Positions 12,380 to 22,096 of a stretch of DNA of 64,000 bases are shown one piece after another. This DNA is from Palleniella muris (GTDB lineage: Bacteria > Bacteroidota > Bacteroidia > Bacteroidales > Bacteroidaceae): assembly GCF_004792655.1 (NCBI RefSeq), contig NZ_SRZC01000006.1, positions 1 through 64,000 of the forward strand. The letters run 5' to 3'. Below the pieces are notes generated by a model, which worked only from the letters and a program-made list of their open reading frames with translations, was not told the DNA's origin and did no database searches. How positions within the stretch are numbered: position 1 is the stretch's first letter; each line of letters starts with the position of its first letter. A program made the translations under genes and the position numbers.

Positions 12380-13390
12380 TTACTGAATTGATAACTCGTC
12401 GATTACATTGGCCCTCACGATGTCCTCGTTATCCACCACGAAGAACTGATGGCGGCCGCCTTCCTTTTCGGCGACCTCGATAACGAGCTGCTTGTCGTCG
12501 GGGATGGTGAATTTCTCCAAAGCGAAGACCGTACGCTCCGACTGCTTGCCGTGTACCACAGTCACGTAATTCTGGGCGCGGAGCGGTTCGAGTACCTGCT
12601 CCTGCATGGCGGTTCGCTTGATAACCTTCTTATCCACAATCTTGAACGATACGTAGTCGATGTCGAAAGCGATATTGGAGGTGTTCTTCAGCTCTGTGTG
12701 GAAGTAGAGCATCCCGTTGTTGGTGTAAATGGATTTCAGGAGGAACTGCACCCCGAAACGCTTTGAGCCGATATGCTTGATCTCGCGCTTGTTCTGCTTG
12801 TAGATTGACTTCATAATCAGCTTGACAAGCATCGGCGACTCACTGCCCAATTTTTCGAGATATATCTCCTGAGCGTTATTTGGGCGATTGACAGCCTCGC
12901 CGTCATGGAGAAAATCGGTCATCTCAATGCTCAGAAGCAGAGGCTCTTTCGCAAATTTGACATTGAACGTGTAGTAGCTCCCATCATCGGTGATTACTGA
13001 CAGATTCGTTTCGGTTTTGAAACGCTTAAACGCTGATTTAACGCGAAGTACATTCTTCGCTCCATCAGCGAGACCTGCCACAAGGTTTTCGTTTCCGAGG
13101 TCCACATAAATTATCTCCGCAGGGAAGATAATATGCGTGGTTTTCTCGTAGCAGACCTCCAGTGCGTGGGGCGGAATCATACGGTCGAAACCGACCTTTC
13201 GGGTCAGACCGTCGAACTTGTCGCCGTCGGTGTAGTTGGCTCCGTACACGTTCATGTCGTGTTCGGCGACTTGTTCAGTATCAGACGACACATTGTTATC
13301 GGTGTTTTTGGGTGCCTTGTCTTTTGCAAAGGCGGGGGTTGCCATGCCGATAACGGCAATGGCTGAGAGAATAATTGTTTTCAGTTTCAT
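12380..13390 (-). CDS. traN: Conjugative transposon protein TraN (DUF4138, VirB9-like)
   Basis: 336 residues with a signal peptide ending AFA (about residue 22). The long beta-rich region holds the DUF4138-type patterns KTTHIIFPAEIIYVDLG and TFNVKFAKEPLLLSI. By family it is the outer-membrane-side VirB9-like core of the secretion channel, working with TraM. It sits between traM and traO. Confidence 0.88.
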   Translation of the reverse strand: MKLKTIILSAIAVIGMATPAFAKDKAPKNTDNNVSSDTEQVAEHDMNVYGANYTDGDKFDGLTRKVGFDRMIPPHALEVCYEKTTHIIFPAEIIYVDLGNENLVAGLADGAKNVLRVKSAFKRFKTETNLSVITDDGSYYTFNVKFAKEPLLLSIEMTDFLHDGEAVNRPNNAQEIYLEKLGSESPMLVKLIMKSIYKQNKREIKHIGSKRFGVQFLLKSIYTNNGMLYFHTELKNTSNIAFDIDYVSFKIVDKKVIKRTAMQEQVLEPLRAQNYVTVVHGKQSERTVFALEKFTIPDDKQLVIEVAEKEGGRHQFFVVDNEDIVRANVIDELSIQ

Positions 13391-13417
13391 AAAAATTTAC
13401 GTTGGATTTAAGTGGTT

Positions 13418-14608
13418 TTAGTTGTTTTCGGGCTGGTAAAGCATCACCCTGTACCCAGATTTAAGATGCACCTTGACAGTACGCATCTTCTTTGTGAGAT
13501 ACTGGCTCACACCGTTGATGAGGCCTCGACCCACATCGGATGCAATCTGCGCTCCGGCGTCGGTGGAGATATTTATTGAGCTGCCCATTGTTGACCCCAT
13601 ATTGGCGCCAATCTCGTGCAGCGCGTCAGTCTCCATTGAGTTGGGGATATTGATACCCTCCTGACCGTCGGAATCATAGACTTTCAGTTCTACATCATAA
13701 ATTGAGCCTTGACACTCAATAGAGGAAATCTCAATCTCCAGACGCTCGTCCTGCAATCTCGCTGCACCGACAAGGACGGTGTTACGGGGTATGAGCCTGT
13801 TGCCTATCCACATCGGTTCGGTGGTTCTCAACTTCACTGACTGCCCGTTGGTAACGGACTGGTTGCCGGCAATGACGGCGGCGATTGTATTCTTGCCGAC
13901 CGACCTTTTCATGCCGACCGATGTGTTGAAGCCTCTCTCGTTTGTGGCGGCACTCAACGTCGATACGACATTGTGGGTAACATTCTGCACCGGCTGGACA
14001 TTCCGCTTTCCTTTCTCATCGACTTGTGGAGGCGGGACATTGCCAGCATTTCCATTACCCATATACTGCGCCGCCAACTGATACGACCTTTCAAGCAACT
14101 CCATTTCATTGGGTTGTTGCGACTGTTGCTGTGCCATAGAGTTCTGCATCTCCAGCTCATCGAGCCGTGCCTGCAACTTCGCTACCTGTGCCGATTCGTT
14201 GTACTCCGGGACATAGAAATCCTGCAACGATGCCTGAGCCTGTTGGTATGCCGCAGCCGAGTTCTGAATCTCATCGGGCAATGTCGGTTCCGCCGGAGCT
14301 GTAACGGTGTCGAGTTGTAGCGTCACGGCATTTATCGTGCTGTCATTACGCGCCTTGTCTTTCTGCGCCGCCTCCTGTTCGTATGCCTTCAGCTTGGTGT
14401 CGGGCATACCTGCGGAAGTCTGGTCTGGAAGTTCCATGTTCGCCTTTCCCTTGACGGCATCGTCATCGCCGCTTGGAGCGAAGATAATCCAGAAGCATAC
14501 GAGGCACGAGAGAACCAGCAGCGTATAGACAGTTATCCGTTTCAACCGCTCACGTTCTGCCAGAGTTTTCGGGGCGAATTTCGCTTTGAGGTCATCGAGC
14601 AGTTTCAT
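13418..14608 (-). CDS. traM: Conjugative transposon protein TraM (VirB10-like)
   Basis: 396 residues: one membrane segment (about 30-47, VYTLLVLSCLVCFWIIF), a Gln-rich and coiled periplasmic linker (100-190), then the conserved VirB10/TrbI-like beta domain from about 220 (IAAVIAGNQSVTNGQSVKLRTTEPMWIG). It should link the inner and outer membranes. The start overlaps traL by 17 bases. Confidence 0.9.
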   Translation of the reverse strand: MKLLDDLKAKFAPKTLAERERLKRITVYTLLVLSCLVCFWIIFAPSGDDDAVKGKANMELPDQTSAGMPDTKLKAYEQEAAQKDKARNDSTINAVTLQLDTVTAPAEPTLPDEIQNSAAAYQQAQASLQDFYVPEYNESAQVAKLQARLDELEMQNSMAQQQSQQPNEMELLERSYQLAAQYMGNGNAGNVPPPQVDEKGKRNVQPVQNVTHNVVSTLSAATNERGFNTSVGMKRSVGKNTIAAVIAGNQSVTNGQSVKLRTTEPMWIGNRLIPRNTVLVGAARLQDERLEIEISSIECQGSIYDVELKVYDSDGQEGINIPNSMETDALHEIGANMGSTMGSSINISTDAGAQIASDVGRGLINGVSQYLTKKMRTVKVHLKSGYRVMLYQPENN

Positions 14609-14912
14609 CTTCTACCGTTTTAGGTGAGACATCGGAGGTACTTTGGGTCGGGAGTTCAAGTTGTCGGATATGCTCTATCTCAATTGCCTGCCGAGCATGA
14701 CCGGCGCCCATCTTGTAACAGGAGTGACCGAACACGAAGAAGGCTACAAGAATAAATGCCGATAAAAGAATGGTAACGACCATTAGGCGTTGCTTGTGGG
14801 GCATATCTTCACAGGCTTGTTTCACCCGTTCTTTGATTTTCCCTTTCGGGCCGTGCCACACCTTATTATATAAGGGCGACACGAGGTTGTGGATTTTCTG
14901 TTTTACACTCAT
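14592..14912 (-). CDS. traL: Conjugative transposon protein TraL (DUF3989)
   Basis: 106 residues with one membrane segment (about 43-62, VVTILLSAFILVAFFVFG) after a basic N-terminus. Size, topology and position between traK and traM match TraL. Its stop region overlaps traM by 17 bases and its start overlaps traK by four. Confidence 0.8.
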   Translation of the reverse strand: MSVKQKIHNLVSPLYNKVWHGPKGKIKERVKQACEDMPHKQRLMVVTILLSAFILVAFFVFGHSCYKMGAGHARQAIEIEHIRQLELPTQSTSDVSPKTVEDETAR

Positions 14913-15544
14913 TGGGACAATGTTCGTTTTGTGGTTATCAAATCTTTGTTTTCCAGAATCGTCAGACCCTCGATCATGAATCCGTTGGGGTTATCGTCGG
15001 AACGGCCGGTGTTAACCAGACGACAATTCGTGATAAGCGACCTTTCGGTCACGTTGCTCTGGCGGATGATCATCTGCCGGGCGTAGGTTCTGACCTGATA
15101 GGGGTAGTCGTTGAAATCGGCGACAATGCTGTCCACCTGAAGCACCTGCGTTATGTTTCCGGCTATGATGCGGTTGTAGTAGCCTTTCTCCACATAGTCG
15201 GAATAATAGTTGTAGGCACTTCTGTCGGCCAGCGACATGGCGCGGTTGATGTTGTGCTCAATCGCCGATTTGTCGGGCGACAGGGTGAAGAACAGCTCAT
15301 GGAAGCGTCGCACGTGTTCCCGTGCCTCTGCCGGGCGGTTCTGCTCCATATCCTGCGACAAGGCTAGCATCAGGCTCTTGCCGTTGTCAAGGACATAGAT
15401 TTTCTCCCTCTGTTTCTCGGCGAAGTTCAGCGACAGCACCACGGCACCGATTGCGATGAAGGCGCAGAGCGATACCATAACAATGCCGAACAGCCTTATC
15501 TGCCGAAAGGAGGTCTCGATGTTTTTTAATGACTTAAATTCCAT
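14909..15544 (-). CDS. traK: Conjugative transposon protein TraK (VirB8-like)
   Basis: 211 residues with the conserved N-terminus MEFKSLKNIETSFRQIR, one membrane segment (about 18-38) and a periplasmic domain. This is the classic TraK layout and corresponds to the VirB8-like inner-membrane scaffold. traJ ends eight bases upstream. Confidence 0.92.
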   Translation of the reverse strand: MEFKSLKNIETSFRQIRLFGIVMVSLCAFIAIGAVVLSLNFAEKQREKIYVLDNGKSLMLALSQDMEQNRPAEAREHVRRFHELFFTLSPDKSAIEHNINRAMSLADRSAYNYYSDYVEKGYYNRIIAGNITQVLQVDSIVADFNDYPYQVRTYARQMIIRQSNVTERSLITNCRLVNTGRSDDNPNGFMIEGLTILENKDLITTKRTLSQ

Positions 15545-15551
15545 TTGAATA

Positions 15552-16562
15552 CTATTTTAAGAGTTTACCGGCACGACCTGCGACATTACCCGCTACTCCT
15601 CCGGCTATGCTGCCGGCCCATGAGCCTCCGGTCATGGCGGTGTTGTTGATCGAGCGGTTGTAGCTGCCCATGCCTCCGGCCTGTATAATCCAGCCTGCGA
15701 CGGTCGGAATCGTGAAGTATCCGATGATGCCGATGATCATGAACACCGTGTAAGCGGTGTTGCTCCCGTCGAGATCAACATTCGGGTTATTCGCCAGCTC
15801 CGAAATGTCATTCTGCAACATCAGGACTTGGATTTTGGCAAGGATTGTGGAGAATAAATCAGCCACAGGCAACCATAGATAGGTCTGAATGTATCGGCAT
15901 ATCCACTGGACAAGGGTGTTCTGGAAACCATCCCAGACGGATATGGCAAACGCTATCGGTCCCAATATCGCCAGCACTATCAGGAAGAATGTCCTTATCG
16001 TGTCTATCGTGAGCGAGGCAGCCTGAAAGAGCATTTCCAATAATTCGCGGAAGAAATTCTGGATAGCCTTCTTGACCTTATACATACCTCTCTCGATATA
16101 CATTCCGGCGGCTGTGCCAATCTCTGTCACACCGAGTTCATCAATCTGCCTGTCAAACTCTGCATCGTCAACGAGATAAGCAGTGGACGGGTCGTTCATC
16201 ATCTGTTCGTATTCCAGCCTGTCCTTTTCCTCCCGGTACTTCTTCATGTCGAGGGTCTGCCCTTCGAGCATCGAGGCGGTACCTTGAACGATGGGCGACA
16301 TTACCGAGTTGATGGTGCCAAGCACCACCGAGGGAAAGAACATTATACAGAAACCGATGACGAAGGGACGGAGCAGCGGGAACACATCAATCGGTTCGGC
16401 CCTCGCCAGCGACTGCCAGATGCGGTAAGCCACATAGAACAGGGCACCGAGACCGGCTATGCCCTGAGCCACTCCAGCCATGTCGCCGCACAGAGGCATC
16501 ATCTCGTCGTAGAGCGACCGGAGTATGGAGTGGAGGTTTGAAAAATCTATCGCGCAGAGCAT
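15552..16562 (-). CDS. traJ: Conjugative transposon protein TraJ (VirB6-like)
   Basis: 336 residues with several membrane segments (about 30-47, 65-90, 185-210, 270-295) and a Gly-rich C-terminus (GGSWAGSIAGGVAGNVAGRAGK). The N-terminus FSNLHSILRSLYDEMMPLC is typical of TraJ. It is the polytopic inner-membrane VirB6-like channel component. Confidence 0.92.
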   Translation of the reverse strand: MLCAIDFSNLHSILRSLYDEMMPLCGDMAGVAQGIAGLGALFYVAYRIWQSLARAEPIDVFPLLRPFVIGFCIMFFPSVVLGTINSVMSPIVQGTASMLEGQTLDMKKYREEKDRLEYEQMMNDPSTAYLVDDAEFDRQIDELGVTEIGTAAGMYIERGMYKVKKAIQNFFRELLEMLFQAASLTIDTIRTFFLIVLAILGPIAFAISVWDGFQNTLVQWICRYIQTYLWLPVADLFSTILAKIQVLMLQNDISELANNPNVDLDGSNTAYTVFMIIGIIGYFTIPTVAGWIIQAGGMGSYNRSINNTAMTGGSWAGSIAGGVAGNVAGRAGKLLK

Positions 16563-16565
16563 GGC

Positions 16566-17204
16566 TTACCAGTATTTTTCGGAGCCGTCACCATAGAGGT
16601 TCACAACACGCTGTGTGTCGGCTTTCTTCTTGGCGCGGAGATACGACACAGAGATGTTCTTGTTTGTATAATATGCCGTCAGGTTCTTCAGACGCTTCAT
16701 CTCCTTGTGGCAACTGTCCACGATATCCATGCGATCCTTGTCGGTCATACTGAGCGTCGTGATGTTGACCACCTGCTTCAAGTCGCCCAGCACGCCGTTG
16801 GCTTCTTCGAGGATGCGGGTGTAGCCGGAGGCTATGGCCGATAGTTCGGAACTCGTGAAATTGGGGTCGGTCAGCATCTTCTTGAAGTTGTTGACGTAAT
16901 AACCGGATATGTCGCCGAGCATCAGGACTGTCTGCTGCACCTTTCGGGCGTCGCGGACGAGGTTGTTCACCGATTGCAGGGCATCGTAATATTTCTTTGC
17001 CTGCTGGTAAATCTTGACCGTCTCCTTGAAGTTGTTAATCATATTTTGGGCGGTCGTTGATTCCTGCACGAGTGATTTTGAGGAATTTACGATAGACTGG
17101 GCAATGTTTGACGGGTCGATTACCGTCCATTGGGCGTTTGCCCTGCCCGTGCCTAACAGAAGGCACAGGGCGATAAGTGGAAATAGATATTTCAGTTGTC
17201 TCAT
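16566..17204 (-). CDS. traI: Conjugative transposon protein TraI (DUF4141, VirB5-like)
   Basis: 212 residues with a signal peptide (ending ANA near 24), then a largely helical, coiled-coil region (QWTVIDPSNIAQSIVNSSKSLVQ). The length and pattern are those of DUF4141 proteins. It lies between the DUF3876-like gene and traJ, which starts three bases after it. Confidence 0.9.
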   Translation of the reverse strand: MRQLKYLFPLIALCLLLGTGRANAQWTVIDPSNIAQSIVNSSKSLVQESTTAQNMINNFKETVKIYQQAKKYYDALQSVNNLVRDARKVQQTVLMLGDISGYYVNNFKKMLTDPNFTSSELSAIASGYTRILEEANGVLGDLKQVVNITTLSMTDKDRMDIVDSCHKEMKRLKNLTAYYTNKNISVSYLRAKKKADTQRVVNLYGDGSEKYW

Positions 17205-17218
17205 TTTTGCTTTGGATT

Positions 17219-17578
17219 TTAGTTGATTATGTCTGTCGCACTGTTGTTCACCATCTGGGACTCAGCATTGTTGATGCTGATAGTCTGCGGCTTGCAACCG
17301 ATTTGACCATAGGGATACAGGAATACTCCGATTGGAGAGAGAAACAGTTCTTCGCCGGTAGATGAAATGCCAACGGTGAATCGCCCATTGGGAGTGTCAA
17401 AAGCGAATACTTCGCTTTCAAGAGTGGGAAGCAGCAGGTACATGTGCTCTGATCTGTTATCTCCGCGTTCACGTACCTTTACCATGGAAAGACCTTTGTT
17501 GTCTTGGAAGATGAGCTGGATTTTCTCATCAGTGGTCAGCCATAATGAATGGCGTAGTTTTTTTATTTCTTCGTACAT
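17219..17578 (-). CDS. Small conjugation-locus protein (DUF3876-like position)
   Basis: 119 residues, no signal peptide. The beta-rich sequence (HSLWLTTDEKIQLIFQDNKGLSMVKVR) and the place between traG and traI fit the DUF3876 proteins of these elements, but the family match is by position and general pattern only. The function is unknown. Confidence 0.6.
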   Translation of the reverse strand: MYEEIKKLRHSLWLTTDEKIQLIFQDNKGLSMVKVRERGDNRSEHMYLLLPTLESEVFAFDTPNGRFTVGISSTGEELFLSPIGVFLYPYGQIGCKPQTISINNAESQMVNNSATDIIN

Positions 17579-17598
17579 TTTTACTTTTGGTTTTGTGG

Positions 17599-17745
17599 TT
17601 AACGGATTGAGGTGGCTGCGCCGCCTATAATTTTGATTAGTGCGAAGGTGAACAGCAGCGGCAGCAGGAGCATGACTGCAAGTCCGGCTATCAGTCCGAA
17701 AGTGATTGCCATTAGTACCTTCACGATAGTTATTGCAATTTTCAT
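17599..17745 (-). CDS. 48-residue single-pass membrane peptide
   Basis: An ATG at 17743-17745 overlaps the stop of the preceding small gene (ATGA). The frame gives a 48-residue product with a basic start (MKIAITIVKV), a long hydrophobic core (ITFGLIAGLAVMLLLPLLFTF) and a short polar tail, ending at TAA 17599-17601. The four-base coupling, composition and place in a tight operon support a real gene. The function is unknown; a small inner-membrane accessory of the TraG-F-E complex is an inference. Confidence 0.65.
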   Translation of the reverse strand: MKIAITIVKVLMAITFGLIAGLAVMLLLPLLFTFALIKIIGGAATSIR

Positions 17746-17930
17746 AACGACAATATTCTGTGGATTAGAAGATGGAAACCTTTAACGAACTCCGCAAAGT
17801 ATGGTGCGGCGTAATTGGCGGCCTTGACCATTCCGACAAAGACTATCGTCAGAATTGCAATACCGGCGAGGAAGAGAATAAAGCCTGTCAGCACTCCGAG
17901 AATCGGATGAAAGAATTTGGGTATCTTCAT
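17742..17930 (-). CDS. 62-residue membrane peptide downstream of traG
   Basis: The product has a hydrophobic segment (about 10-35, LGVLTGFILFLAGIAILTIVFVGMV) and an amphipathic tail. Its ATG overlaps the traG stop by four bases, and its own stop overlaps the next small gene by four, so all three are translationally coupled. The family was not recognised. Confidence 0.65.
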   Translation of the reverse strand: MKIPKFFHPILGVLTGFILFLAGIAILTIVFVGMVKAANYAAPYFAEFVKGFHLLIHRILSL

Positions 17931-20434
17931 ATGGCACCCTCCCTTCTTTCATTGGCGAGCAATCGAATTGCCGCCTCTACGCTGCCACCGAGTTGCCGGG
18001 CTTTGTTCAACACCTGCACTTTCTCCGTTTCCTCGGTTGTATAGCAGAGATATTCCTCCATCGACACCTCCGTGGCATAGACGGCGGATTGAGTGCCGCC
18101 TAAACCAATCCACACCTCTTTATAGAGGCGGTTCGGATTGTTAGCCATGTTTATGGAGAGTATCTGAGCCTTCTCCTTGTCGGTCAGACCGAGCAGCTCC
18201 TGAATCTGGTCGAAACGGTTCATGTACTTGCGCTGGTCAAGGAGAATCTTGCAGTCGGAGTTGTTGATGATGGTTTCCTTGACAATCGGCGACGATATTA
18301 TGTCGTCAACCTCCTGCGTAACCACCACAGCCTCACCGAAATACTTTCTGACCGTCTTAAACATATACTTCATGTATTCAGCCATGTTAGCGGTCGAAAG
18401 TGCCTTCCATGCTTCCTCGCAGATAAGTACTTTGCGGATACCTTTGAGCCTTCGCATCTTGTTGATGAAAGCCTCCATGATGATAATCGTTACCACAGGG
18501 AAAAGGTCTTTATTGTCGCGGATAGCATCAATTTCAAAGACTACAAACCGCTTGTTGAGCAGGTCGATATTCTCTTTGGAATTGAGCAGGAAGTCGAAAC
18601 GACCGCCGTGATAATACTGGCGCAGCGTAGTCAGGAAATTATCTATATCGAAGTCCTGTTTATAGATAGGGATAGGACGCTGTGCCATTTCAGCACGGTA
18701 TTCATCACGCATGAACTCGTAGAACGAGTTGAAGCATGGAACAATATCAGGGTCGTTTCGCATCTTGTCAAGGAACATTGACAATGCCGAGCCAAGCTCA
18801 CCGCTCTCCGTTTTTGTTACTCTGTCGTCCTCTGACTTCCAGAGCGTCAAGAGCAACGTCTTGATACTGTCCTTTTTCTCGACATCGAAAACACCGTCAT
18901 CCGTGTAGAACGGATTGAAAGATATGGGGTTGTCTTCTGTGTAGGTGTAGTAGATTCCATCCTCACCGTGAGTACGGTTGTGGATAAGGTTGCAAAGACC
19001 TTCGTATGAATTACCCGTATCAATCAGCAACACATGGGCACCTTGTTCATAATACTGGCGCACCAGATGGTTGGTAAAGAACGACTTTCCGCTACCTGAC
19101 GGCCCAAGTATGAACTTGTTGCGGTTGGTAGTAATACCGCGCTTCATAGGCTCGTCGCTAATATCCAGATGGATAGGCTTACCTGTCAATCTATCGACCA
19201 TCTTTATTCCGAAGGGCGATAGCGAAGAACGATAGTTCGTTTCCGCTGTGAAGAAACAGGCCGCAGGCTCGATGAAAGTGTAGAAACTTTCCTCGGCAGG
19301 AAAATCAGCCTCGTTGCCGGGCATCGCCGACCAGAACAGTGTCGGGCAGTCAATAGTGTTATGCCGTGGCATACATCCCATTGTCGCCAGTTGGCCGCCG
19401 ACATCATTCTTGACTCGCCGCAGTTCCTCGGTGTCATCACTCCATGTCATGACATTGAAATGGGCCCGTACTGAGGTCAGTCCGTATGAATGTGCCTCGT
19501 TGAGATAGCGGTCTATCCACTCCTTGTTAATGGCATTGCTACGGCTATACCGTGAGAGACTGTTCATGTTGCGGGCAGTCTTCTCGAACTTCACTAAGTT
19601 CTCGTCATGGTCGTCAATCAGGATATACTGGTTGTAGATGTGGTTGCATGGCAACAACAATCCGACGGGACTTGCAAACGAGAGGCGGCTGTCGCTTCGG
19701 TCAGTCGATAGACGCTCGTACCGGTTGTCAGTGCTGACCTTTGCGGGCAGATCTTCCGTGTCTGACAGTGTATGCAGACAGAGCATCTTGTCGCCGATTC
19801 TCATCTGCTGTGCCGAAAGGTCTATGTCCTCCAGACAGGTAACATCCTCCATAGAGAGCGACATATATTTCTCAATAAGACCGGAAGACTTTTCTGTACC
19901 GACAAGTTCATCATCGGAAAGACGGCGCAGCCTGATATAGCCGGTATCGTTGATGATACGCTCGAACTGCTCAACAGACTCCATGAACTTGACAACCATC
20001 TCGTGATTGAGTTCCTTCGGGGTTATCCTGCCTCGGCAGAGCGTCGAAAAGTTGCTCTGCTGACGCGCCCTTTCCTTCGTGGTCTTTGTCAGGAACAGAT
20101 AACACTTGTGGGCGAGATACGGACGCTCGTTGAAATGACGCTCAAAGCTCCTGTCCAAAAAGGATAAATCATCCTTCTGGAGTTCCGGCTTATATCGCTC
20201 CGACACAAACCAGTCCTGCTTATGAAGCACCGAGAAGTGAGGCAGAACCTTGATTGCCTTGCACCATGCTCCGTGCATCGCCTCATATTCGGCAGAAGTA
20301 ACGGTGAAAAGCTCCGGTAGGCAGACCTCAAAGGCAACCGTAATGTCGGCGTCTTTGCTGATGATGCAGCCATGTTCCACTGCCAACAAGGGCAGTTTCG
20401 ATTCCAGTGTTGTGGCTTTTAGCGTGTTTCTCAT
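17927..20434 (-). CDS. traG: Conjugation ATPase TraG (VirB4-like)
   Basis: 835 residues, the energising ATPase of the type IV secretion system. The N-terminal half is the VirB4/CagE-type domain. The ATPase has Walker A GPSGSGKS after NKFIL (about 455) and a Walker B-like VLICEEAWKAL (about 655-665), with a late conserved block VVVTQEVDDIISSPIVKETIINNSD given here only as a position (about 690-715). The start overlaps traF by four bases. Confidence 0.95.
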   Translation of the reverse strand: MRNTLKATTLESKLPLLAVEHGCIISKDADITVAFEVCLPELFTVTSAEYEAMHGAWCKAIKVLPHFSVLHKQDWFVSERYKPELQKDDLSFLDRSFERHFNERPYLAHKCYLFLTKTTKERARQQSNFSTLCRGRITPKELNHEMVVKFMESVEQFERIINDTGYIRLRRLSDDELVGTEKSSGLIEKYMSLSMEDVTCLEDIDLSAQQMRIGDKMLCLHTLSDTEDLPAKVSTDNRYERLSTDRSDSRLSFASPVGLLLPCNHIYNQYILIDDHDENLVKFEKTARNMNSLSRYSRSNAINKEWIDRYLNEAHSYGLTSVRAHFNVMTWSDDTEELRRVKNDVGGQLATMGCMPRHNTIDCPTLFWSAMPGNEADFPAEESFYTFIEPAACFFTAETNYRSSLSPFGIKMVDRLTGKPIHLDISDEPMKRGITTNRNKFILGPSGSGKSFFTNHLVRQYYEQGAHVLLIDTGNSYEGLCNLIHNRTHGEDGIYYTYTEDNPISFNPFYTDDGVFDVEKKDSIKTLLLTLWKSEDDRVTKTESGELGSALSMFLDKMRNDPDIVPCFNSFYEFMRDEYRAEMAQRPIPIYKQDFDIDNFLTTLRQYYHGGRFDFLLNSKENIDLLNKRFVVFEIDAIRDNKDLFPVVTIIIMEAFINKMRRLKGIRKVLICEEAWKALSTANMAEYMKYMFKTVRKYFGEAVVVTQEVDDIISSPIVKETIINNSDCKILLDQRKYMNRFDQIQELLGLTDKEKAQILSINMANNPNRLYKEVWIGLGGTQSAVYATEVSMEEYLCYTTEETEKVQVLNKARQLGGSVEAAIRLLANERREGAI

Positions 20435-20751
20435 TTTGTTCTTCCTTTAATCAGTCGGTTAAGGCGCGGACGGTTGATGATATAGCGGGGATGGTATTTG
20501 ACAGCAGCTAACTTCATCAGACCGTATTGCCCATACTTGGCGTTGAGATGGAAGGTGAGCCAGACAAGGGCTGAGGCGGCAGTAACGCCGAATCCGATAC
20601 ATATCCATTGGGATACTCCGGCGATATACATGATGACGAACACCACGAACAGGGCGAGAAGCCCGCCGGCGAAAATGAACAGATACTGCGCCTTCAGTCC
20701 CTTGTACTCCACCGACCGTCCTATACCTTTGTTGATAGCATACTCGGCCAT
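20431..20751 (-). CDS. traF: Conjugative transposon protein TraF (DUF4133, VirB3-like)
   Basis: 106 residues with the typical N-terminus INKGIGRSVEYKGLKAQYL and two adjacent membrane segments (about 28-47 and 50-68), then a basic tail. It is the VirB3-like partner of TraG and is translationally coupled to it. Confidence 0.9.
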   Translation of the reverse strand: MAEYAINKGIGRSVEYKGLKAQYLFIFAGGLLALFVVFVIMYIAGVSQWICIGFGVTAASALVWLTFHLNAKYGQYGLMKLAAVKYHPRYIINRPRLNRLIKGRTK

Positions 20752-20760
20752 GTCGTCGAA

Positions 20761-21114
20761 TTAGAGGAAGAACGAGCGGAGGATTGTGGCTGCCACGATG
20801 AGAAAGATACAGGCACCGAACCATGACGCGGCGGTCTTGCTGGTGTCGGGATCGCCCGACGACCACTTGGAATAGACCTTGATGCCGCCGATGAGACCCA
20901 CCACGGCACCGATGGCGTAGATGAGCTTGGTGCCGGGGTCAAAATAACTGGTAACCATAGAGGTAGCCTCGTTGATACCGCTGAGGCCGTTACCTGCGGC
21001 GTATGCACGTATGCCCGTTGCAAGTGCCATGACAAAAAGCATGGCGAACTGGAAGCCACGGCTTCCGACGAGTTTACAGATAGTCTTGTTGAGATTCTTG
21101 ATAGTCATTTTCAT
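20761..21114 (-). CDS. traE: Conjugative transposon protein TraE (DUF4134, VirB2-like pilin)
   Basis: 117 residues: an N-terminal hydrophobic/signal segment (20-40), the conserved GINEATSMVTSYFDPGTKLIYAIGAV pattern of DUF4134, and a C-terminal membrane segment. The predicted role is the pilin-like subunit. About 155 bases separate it from the upstream gene. Confidence 0.9.
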   Translation of the reverse strand: MKMTIKNLNKTICKLVGSRGFQFAMLFVMALATGIRAYAAGNGLSGINEATSMVTSYFDPGTKLIYAIGAVVGLIGGIKVYSKWSSGDPDTSKTAASWFGACIFLIVAATILRSFFL

Positions 21115-21271
21115 GTTTTTGTTTCAGTTTTTGAAGCATGGACAGCCCCGACCGCTCCACGGACGGGAGCAGCCACACTTCGGGTTGATAAATTGGGGTT
21201 GGGAATTTTGCCCTTTCGGACGTGGAATTTAGTGGAGTCTCAGAGAGACATGGATTCAGTGAATGGAGGAA

Positions 21272-22096
21272 TTATCCTACGAACTCATCGAGATCGAAAT
21301 CATCGGAATTCAATTTGTTGAAATCATATCCTGATTGTTTTGCCCTCTCTTCCGATTCAGTCTTTAGCTGGGTTGTCTGCTTATCCGATTCAGTTGGTGT
21401 AACTTTTTTTTTCTCGTTATTAGAATCGGCTTTGGAAGAAATGGGTTTCATTGATAATTCCGCTCGAAGAGCGAGTGTAAGACAGAGTTCTATCCGACGG
21501 TCTATTTCCTCGTTGGTCGTTATCGCGTCGAAGAGTTTCGTCACAGTAAAAGGCTCAATAACCTTACCGGCCTCGGCCAGCTCTTCCTCTGATGATTTAT
21601 TATCCATAGCTACATCCATAGCTTTTTCCAATTCATCCATAGAAGTTCCGGTTGCAACAGGCTCTGAAGGAGGCGTGTCATCAATGTTTCGCAAATCAGT
21701 GCTGAAAGCGTCATCGGTTTCATCCGAGTTCAGAGCCTTGAATTTTCTTGGGACAAACTCTTCATCGGGTTCGGAGTCATCTTCAAAGCCGTCTTCAAAT
21801 TTGACATCCGAAATCCTGACATCGCCAATAGCCTGCCTCAGTATTGTCGGAAGTTCTTTCCGAACATCGGAAATGACTTCCGATGAAATTTGAGCCATAA
21901 ACTCGTCTACATTGAATTTGCTGGGTGCCACCACGTGAATGTTGTCGGATGCCGCTTCTTCTTTTGGAGGCAACTCCTCAGTCTTTTCTTCACTTGGCTT
22001 TTGAGATACAGGCTTGATGACGCCGGTCAAGAACAGCAGACAGAAAATCGCAGTCAGCAGAAATCCGCCACAGAAGAATATTTCAATACCGGTCAT
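21272..22096 (-). CDS. Membrane-anchored conjugation-locus protein (TraD position)
   Basis: 274 residues with one N-terminal membrane segment (about 7-27) and a long acidic, low-complexity cytoplasmic region with FNVDEFMAQISSEV and an MDVAMDNKSSEEELAEAG segment. The same order (membrane anchor, then an F-x-x-D-E/D-[FY] motif, then an ALDEGK-type segment) is seen in the gene just upstream, so the two may be distant relatives. Its place matches traD of CTnDOT-type elements. The function is unknown. Confidence 0.65.
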   Translation of the reverse strand: MTGIEIFFCGGFLLTAIFCLLFLTGVIKPVSQKPSEEKTEELPPKEEAASDNIHVVAPSKFNVDEFMAQISSEVISDVRKELPTILRQAIGDVRISDVKFEDGFEDDSEPDEEFVPRKFKALNSDETDDAFSTDLRNIDDTPPSEPVATGTSMDELEKAMDVAMDNKSSEEELAEAGKVIEPFTVTKLFDAITTNEEIDRRIELCLTLALRAELSMKPISSKADSNNEKKKVTPTESDKQTTQLKTESEERAKQSGYDFNKLNSDDFDLDEFVG

